18,050 nucleotides of DNA. Origin: Clostridia bacterium. Its GTDB lineage: Bacteria > Bacillota > Clostridia > Oscillospirales > Acutalibacteraceae. Below the pieces are notes generated by a model, which was not told the origin of the DNA, did not search any database, and saw only the letters and a program-made list of their open reading frames with translations. Numbering within the stretch: the stretch's first letter is position 1; each line of letters begins with the position of its first letter. The translations under genes were made by a program, and so were the position numbers. Below, piece by piece: positions 14,019 through 18,050 of the stretch. Location: positions 1 to 18,050 of the forward strand of contig JAFOCH010000026.1 in the NCBI GenBank assembly GCA_017381395.1, read 5' to 3'.

Positions 14019-15431
14019 ATGAGAAAAACCAAAATTGTTTGCACCATCGGCCCCGCAAGCGAAAGCGAAGAAGCCCTAATCGGTTTATGCAAGGCGGGAA
14101 TGAACGTTGCCCGACTCAACTTTTCACATAACACGCACGAGGATCACAAAAAGCGCATCGACCTAATTAAAAAGGTGCGTCAGGACCTTAATCTGCCGAT
14201 TGCTATTATGCTCGACACAAAAGGGCCCGAATACCGAATCAAAACCTTTAAAAATGGTCGCGTTATGCTAAACGGCGGCGACAATTTCACCTTTACGACC
14301 GAGAATATTATCGGCAACGAGAAAAAGGTTTCGGTCAGCTATGAAAAGCTAACAAACGACCTTTCGGTCGGTGACACGATTCTTCTTAACAACGGACTGC
14401 TTTCCTTCAAGGTGACCGAGGTTGAAGGCACAAATATCCACACCACCGTGGTTTGTGGCGGCGAACTTTCGGACAGAAAGAGTATGAGCTTCCCCGGAAA
14501 GGTGATGAAGCAAAAATATCTTTCCGACCAGGACAAGGAGGATATTCGCTTCGGCATCGAAAACGGGGTGGATTTCATCGCCTGCTCATTCGTTTCGAAT
14601 AAGCAGGATTTGATCGACGTTCACGAATATCTCGAAACCCTCGGCGCAAGCGAAATCGAACTGATTGCAAAGATTGAGAATCAGTCGGGCTTTGACAACA
14701 TCGAGGAAATATGTCAGCACTGCGACGGCATAATGGTCGCTCGCGGTGACATGGGTGTCGAAATCGCCTACGAAATGCTCCCCGCTATTCAGAAAAAGCT
14801 GATTACAAAATGCCGTATGCTCGGCAAAAGGGTCATCACCGCCACCGAAATGCTCGAATCGATGATTCATAATCCACGACCCACCCGAGCCGAAATTTCC
14901 GACGTTGCAAACGCAGTTTACGACGGGACAAGCGCCATTATGCTTTCGGGCGAAACAGCGGCAGGAAAATATCCCGTTCAGGCAGTCGAGTCGATGGCGA
15001 AAATTGCCGAAACCGCCGAGCGCAACATCAATTATAAAAAGCGTTTTCATAACGCCGAATTCGAGACGAGAAACACGGTTGACGCAATTTCTCACGCTAC
15101 CTGCGGAATGGCAATCGACATCGACGCTGTAGCAATCGTTGCTTGCTCGCTTTCGGGTATGACGGCACGAATGGTTTCGCGATTTCGTTCCCCCGTCGAT
15201 ATAATCGGTCTGACCACCGACGAAACGACCTGGAGAAAGCTTGCTCTTTCGTGGGGCGTTATTCCCGCCATTTGCGAAAAATTTAGCTCCACCGACGTCC
15301 TTTTCTACACCGCGAAAAAAATTGCAGAAAAGGAACTGAAACTGAAACCCGAGGACAAAATTGTTATCACCGGCGGCGTGACAACGGGTGAATCGGGTAA
15401 CACCAATCTGATAAAAATTGAGGTTATTTGA
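14019..15431 (+). CDS. pyk: Pyruvate kinase
   Basis: Pyruvate kinase converts phosphoenolpyruvate and ADP to pyruvate and ATP, the last step of glycolysis, in the cytoplasm. At 470 residues it is the short form without the extra C-terminal PEP-utiliser domain found in many Firmicutes. Motifs are KIVCTIGPAS at the start, R32/N34/S36 (VARLNFSHNTH), D66 (MLDTKGPE), K218/E220 (LIAKIENQSG), D244 (MVARGDMGVEI), T276 (ITATEMLESM) and RAEISDVANAVYDGTSAIML. The B-domain region (about 70-165) is unusual: GPEYRIK replaces the common GPEIRT and NNGLLSF replaces the usual DDGL. GGGGGAG lies 5 nt before ATG. It has its own terminator at 15438. Confidence 0.95.
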   Translation: MRKTKIVCTIGPASESEEALIGLCKAGMNVARLNFSHNTHEDHKKRIDLIKKVRQDLNLPIAIMLDTKGPEYRIKTFKNGRVMLNGGDNFTFTTENIIGNEKKVSVSYEKLTNDLSVGDTILLNNGLLSFKVTEVEGTNIHTTVVCGGELSDRKSMSFPGKVMKQKYLSDQDKEDIRFGIENGVDFIACSFVSNKQDLIDVHEYLETLGASEIELIAKIENQSGFDNIEEICQHCDGIMVARGDMGVEIAYEMLPAIQKKLITKCRMLGKRVITATEMLESMIHNPRPTRAEISDVANAVYDGTSAIMLSGETAAGKYPVQAVESMAKIAETAERNINYKKRFHNAEFETRNTVDAISHATCGMAIDIDAVAIVACSLSGMTARMVSRFRSPVDIIGLTTDETTWRKLALSWGVIPAICEKFSSTDVLFYTAKKIAEKELKLKPEDKIVITGGVTTGESGNTNLIKIEVI

Positions 15432-15437
15432 TTTTTT

Positions 15438-15471
15438 AAAAAGAGTGTGGAAAATTCCACACTCTTTTTTT
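15438..15471 (+). terminator. pyk terminator
   Basis: A stem of about 13-15 bp (AAAAAGAGTGTGG from 15438 paired with CCACACTCTTTTT up to 15469, small A/T loop) ends in a T run. The A-rich 5' arm could also let it work in reverse. Confidence 0.88.
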
Positions 15472-15529
15472 GCTGTTGACAGGGTTAATTGTGGTGAATA
15501 TTGGCGGTTGGCACAATTTTTTCAGCAAC

Positions 15530-15558
15530 TTGCAATATATAATAAATTTTGTTATAAT
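15530..15558 (+). promoter_or_regulatory. Promoter of the M24 aminopeptidase gene
   Basis: TTGCAA (15530-15535), a 17-nt spacer and a perfect TATAAT (15553-15558), with a leader of about 24 nt before ATG 15589. A second TTGACA at 15476-15481 has only a poor -10 and is not called. Confidence 0.75.
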
Positions 15559-15588
15559 ATGAAATAAATTTATATAGGAGAACTATAT

Positions 15589-16659
15589 ATGATCAGAGAA
15601 AGAATTACAAAAATACAAAACGAGCTTTCTGCCGACGCGGCTTTTTTGGTTTCGAGCGATAAAAATCGCTTTTATTACACCGGCTTTGAATCAAGCGCAG
15701 GTGCCGTTTTGATTACAAAGAACGAGGCGTATTTTTTAATAGATTTTCGCTACGTCGAAAAGGCAAAGGCGACCGTCACCGACTGTACCGTTATGCTCAG
15801 CAGTCGCACCGACGAGGAAATTCGCGAGCTTTGTGAAAAAAATGAGATAAAAACCATTTTTATCGAAACATATTCCACCTCGGTCAGCCGACTCTCTGCC
15901 CTCAAAGCCGCTTTGACCGGAATCGAGATAGTCACCGACGATAAGTTTGATAAATTGACCGAGGATATGCGAGCCATAAAAACGGCAAAGGAGCTCGAAT
16001 ATATCAAATCGGCGCAAAAAATGACCGACGATACATTTTCGTACATTCTCGAAAGAATTAAGCAGGGTCGTACCGAGCGCGACATTATGCTGGATATGGA
16101 GTTCTATATGCGACGACTCGGCAGCGAAGGAGTTTCCTTTGACTTTATCGTCGTTTCGGGAAAGAATTCGTCACTTCCTCACGGCGTACCAACCGACAAA
16201 AAGGTCGAAAAGGGCGACTTTATCACAATGGACTTTGGTGCGGTTTGCGGCGGATACCACTCGGACATGACGAGGACGGTTGCAGTCGGCTCTGTTTCGG
16301 AAAAGCAAAGGAACGTATACGACACAGTTTTACACGCACAGCTTGCCGCTGAAAAGGCGGTTAAGGCAGGTGCCGTTTGCAAGGATATTGACAAGATTGC
16401 ACGTGATATTATCTATTCTGCGGGGTATGAGGGCTGCTTCGGTCACGGACTCGGTCACAGCGTAGGCATCGAAATTCACGAAAATCCCTGCTTCAATACC
16501 CGCTGCGATGCCATTCTCCGTCCGGGAATGATTCTCACCAACGAACCGGGCATTTATATCGAAAACGAATTTGGCGTACGCATCGAGGATATGCTTTACG
16601 TTACCGAAAACGGTTGCGAAAATCTTACCAAAAGTGACAAAAAACTAATTATTCTTTGA
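15589..16659 (+). CDS. M24-family Xaa-Pro aminopeptidase/dipeptidase
   Basis: M24 peptidases with this two-domain layout remove an N-terminal residue before proline, helping to use peptides in the cytoplasm. The 356-residue protein has a creatinase-type N-domain (about 1-130) and the pita-bread catalytic domain (about 135-356). The five metal ligands are visible: D215 (TMDFGA), D226 (YHSDMTRT), H290 (GHGLGHSVG), E319 (TNEPGIYIE) and E333 (VRIEDM). H198 (LPHGVP) is the usual substrate-side histidine. AGGAG lies 8 nt before ATG. It precedes a peptide importer with its own promoter, so uptake and breakdown of peptides sit together. Whether it is PepP-like or PepQ-like cannot be told from motifs alone. 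Confidence 0.94.
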   Translation: MIRERITKIQNELSADAAFLVSSDKNRFYYTGFESSAGAVLITKNEAYFLIDFRYVEKAKATVTDCTVMLSSRTDEEIRELCEKNEIKTIFIETYSTSVSRLSALKAALTGIEIVTDDKFDKLTEDMRAIKTAKELEYIKSAQKMTDDTFSYILERIKQGRTERDIMLDMEFYMRRLGSEGVSFDFIVVSGKNSSLPHGVPTDKKVEKGDFITMDFGAVCGGYHSDMTRTVAVGSVSEKQRNVYDTVLHAQLAAEKAVKAGAVCKDIDKIARDIIYSAGYEGCFGHGLGHSVGIEIHENPCFNTRCDAILRPGMILTNEPGIYIENEFGVRIEDMLYVTENGCENLTKSDKKLIIL

Positions 16660-16740
16660 TATTTTTACCAAATCAGCAGCTTTTTTTCGTCAATTTTAGT
16701 TAAATTTGAAATAATTGTTTCTTTTTTAACGATTATGTGT

Positions 16741-16746
16741 TATAAT
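16741..16746 (+). promoter_or_regulatory. -10 box of the peptide transporter promoter
   Basis: A perfect TATAAT with an extended -10 TGT in front. The -35 (TTTCTT at 17-nt spacing) is weak, so the extended -10 probably carries recognition. The transcript leader of about 80 nt includes the hairpin at 16768-16783. Confidence 0.55.
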
Positions 16747-16767
16747 TCATTAAATACAGTAATTTAC

Positions 16768-16783
16768 CGCCTGACCTCAGGCG
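16768..16783 (+). promoter_or_regulatory. Perfect hairpin in the transporter leader
   Basis: CGCCTGA and TCAGGCG form a perfect 7-position palindrome around CC. A T6 run follows about 9 nt later. It lies between the promoter and the start codon. It is too short and too far from the T run for a confident terminator call, but it may affect leader stability or read-through. Confidence 0.35.
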
Positions 16784-16831
16784 AAAATATTGTTTTTTAG
16801 CATTTTACCCATTACTAAGGAGATGAAGGTT

Positions 16832-17758
16832 TTGAATTCCAAACTAGCATTTTATATTGTAAAGCGTACGCTTTTGGCGTTGTTTACAGTATTTCTTGTT
16901 ATCACAATCACATTTTTTGCTATGAAGGCAATCCCGGGCGGCCCGTTCCTGAGCGAAAAATCGCCAAGTCCCGCCGTTACCGCACAGCTCGAAGCTAAAT
17001 ACGGACTGGACAAGCCCGTTTTGGAGCAGTACGGAACTTATCTTTCGGGCGTTGCTAAATTCGATTTCGGTCCCTCGATAAAGAATCGCGGACGCACAGT
17101 TACCGACCTGATTTTAGAAGGATTTAAGACAAGCGGTATGCTCGGTCTGGAAGCGGCAGGACTCGCTATTATTATCGGTCTTACCCTCGGATCACTTGCC
17201 GCCGTATTCCACAATAAATGGATTGACAAGCTTATAATGTTCCTCTCGACAGGTAGCGTTGCAATGCCCTCCTTTGTTATTGCGACATTGTTACTGCTTG
17301 CCTTCTGCGTATGGGTACCGATATTCCCGCCAAACGGCTCGACATCGGCAGGACTCGTTTTGCCTGTAATTTCGCTGAGCTTATATCCCATGGCGTACAT
17401 CACCCGACTCACCCGTTCGAGTATGCTCGACGTTCTCGGTCAGGACTATATCCGCACCGCCAGAGCAAAGGGTGTTTCGCCCATTAAGGTTATATTCAAG
17501 CATTCGTTAAAGAATGCGGTTACTCCCGTTATCACCTACGTAGGACCGATGATTGCCTACATTCTGACGGGTAGCTTGGTAGTAGAAAGTATTTTCTCGG
17601 TTCCCGGCATCGGCAACTACTTTTTCTCGAGCATAATCAACCGCGACTATCCGATGGTTATGGGTACCACCATATTCCTCGCCGCACTCATGGTTATTAT
17701 GACGCTTTTATCCGACATCGCTTACAAAATCTTTGATCCTCGCGTGGATCTTTCGTAA
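16832..17758 (+). CDS. Oligopeptide/dipeptide ABC transporter permease (OppB/DppB family)
   Basis: This 308-residue inner permease of a peptide or nickel-type importer has about six hydrophobic helices (8-31, 104-125, 132-160, 174-190, 235-257, 283-303). Family signatures are LAFYIVKRTLLALFTVF at the N-terminus, AIPGGPF, the EAA loop DYIRTARAKGVSPIKVIFKH (about 205-224) and SVPGIGNYFFSSI. The start is TTG 16832: AAGGAG (16817-16822) lies 9 nt upstream, while the in-frame ATG at 16823 directly abuts that site and is unusable. The next gene follows 17 nt later. Substrate cannot be named without the binding protein, but the nearby M24 peptidase favours peptides. Confidence 0.93.
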   Translation: MNSKLAFYIVKRTLLALFTVFLVITITFFAMKAIPGGPFLSEKSPSPAVTAQLEAKYGLDKPVLEQYGTYLSGVAKFDFGPSIKNRGRTVTDLILEGFKTSGMLGLEAAGLAIIIGLTLGSLAAVFHNKWIDKLIMFLSTGSVAMPSFVIATLLLLAFCVWVPIFPPNGSTSAGLVLPVISLSLYPMAYITRLTRSSMLDVLGQDYIRTARAKGVSPIKVIFKHSLKNAVTPVITYVGPMIAYILTGSLVVESIFSVPGIGNYFFSSIINRDYPMVMGTTIFLAALMVIMTLLSDIAYKIFDPRVDLS

Positions 17759-17775
17759 AAAAGGGGGTTTTTGAT

Positions 17776-18050
17776 ATGAAAAAGAATACAACTTCATTAC
17801 CGAAAAAGAACCCTCTGTCGCTTCAGCTCGACCTGTCAAAATTTGAAAAGGCAACCGACGAGGAAAAATTTTTACAACAGAGAATGAGAGAGAGCACCAC
17901 CTTCTTTAAGGACGGTATGCGTCGCCTGGCTAAAAACAAGCTGGCTATGGCCTGCCTTATCATAGTTGTTCTCATCGTTCTGATTGCTACCTTTGTACCG
18001 ATGATTTATCCGTACAGCTACGAGCAGCAGCTTGGCGTTACCGCGGGTCA
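17776..18050 (+). CDS. Peptide ABC transporter permease (OppC/DppC family), N-terminal fragment
   Basis: The frame starts at ATG 17776 after AAGGGGG and runs off the end of the window; 91 residues are visible. An unusually long hydrophilic N-terminal region (1-55, with LDLSKFEKATDEEKFLQQRM) precedes the typical OppC start: TFFKDGMRRLAKNKLAMACL and a first transmembrane helix (about 58-77) ending in FVPMIYPYSYEQQ. It is the partner permease of the preceding gene; the two form the membrane channel of the importer. The ATPases and binding protein are expected downstream. Confidence 0.9.
   Translation, partial: MKKNTTSLPKKNPLSLQLDLSKFEKATDEEKFLQQRMRESTTFFKDGMRRLAKNKLAMACLIIVVLIVLIATFVPMIYPYSYEQQLGVTAG

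Noticed and set aside
15476..15504. Second promoter for the aminopeptidase (TTGACA at 15476)
   Set aside because: The only -10 at a proper distance is TATTGG, a poor match, and a much better promoter lies at 15530-15558.

Overview
The window looks like a chromosomal segment of an anaerobic low/moderate-GC Firmicute, most likely a gut Clostridium-group bacterium of the Ruminococcaceae/Oscillospiraceae type. This rests on AGGAGG-type ribosome sites, sigma-A promoters with 17-nt spacers and frequent extended -10 TGn, many T-run terminators, an OadB-type sodium pump subunit, DUF2975/HTH/DUF4153 operons and OppBC style. The placement is an inference from style and protein families; no rRNA or marker was available. 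Most genes are ordinary housekeeping genes. No CRISPR, phage, transposase, rRNA or tRNA was seen.

Layout. 1-2325: the end of a sugar-phosphate nucleotidyltransferase-like gene, then uvrC (nucleotide excision repair). 2322-2590: a 44-residue peptide gene with its own near-consensus promoter and terminator. 2605-3284: a membrane-anchored Xre-type regulator on the minus strand. 3634-4506: a DegV-family fatty-acid-binding protein, followed by a 274-bp highly folded element (4515-4788) bounded by 17-nt inverted repeats and then a strong terminator. 4841-6411: a promoter, a manganese (yybP-ykoY) riboswitch with a terminator/antiterminator platform, an OadB-type membrane protein and a 46-residue OadG-like subunit. 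A ThuA-like gene follows (6451-7161). 7233-8433: nagA on the minus strand. 8474-10870: a minus-strand operon of DUF2975, a small Cro/C1 HTH protein and a DUF4153/DUF4173 membrane protein. 10921-11560: a low-molecular-weight protein tyrosine phosphatase. 11574-12539: a secreted, membrane-anchored Ig-like protein on the minus strand. 12596-13974: a 7TM-LuxR one-component regulator with a long structured leader. 14019-15469: pyruvate kinase. 15530-16659: an M24 Xaa-Pro-type aminopeptidase. 16741-18050: oppB and the start of oppC of a peptide ABC importer, running off the end.

The most interesting region is 4515-6411. A textbook manganese riboswitch sits directly in front of an orphan OadB/OadG-like pair. 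No biotin carrier, carboxyltransferase or known Mn exporter lies next to it. This suggests that these sodium-pump-like proteins have a role in metal homeostasis (inference). Next to it lies the undescribed folded element, which could be a MITE or a structured RNA. Secondary points are the 44-residue peptide gene, the folded leader of the membrane LuxR regulator, and a perfect inverted repeat inside the promoter of the DUF2975 operon.
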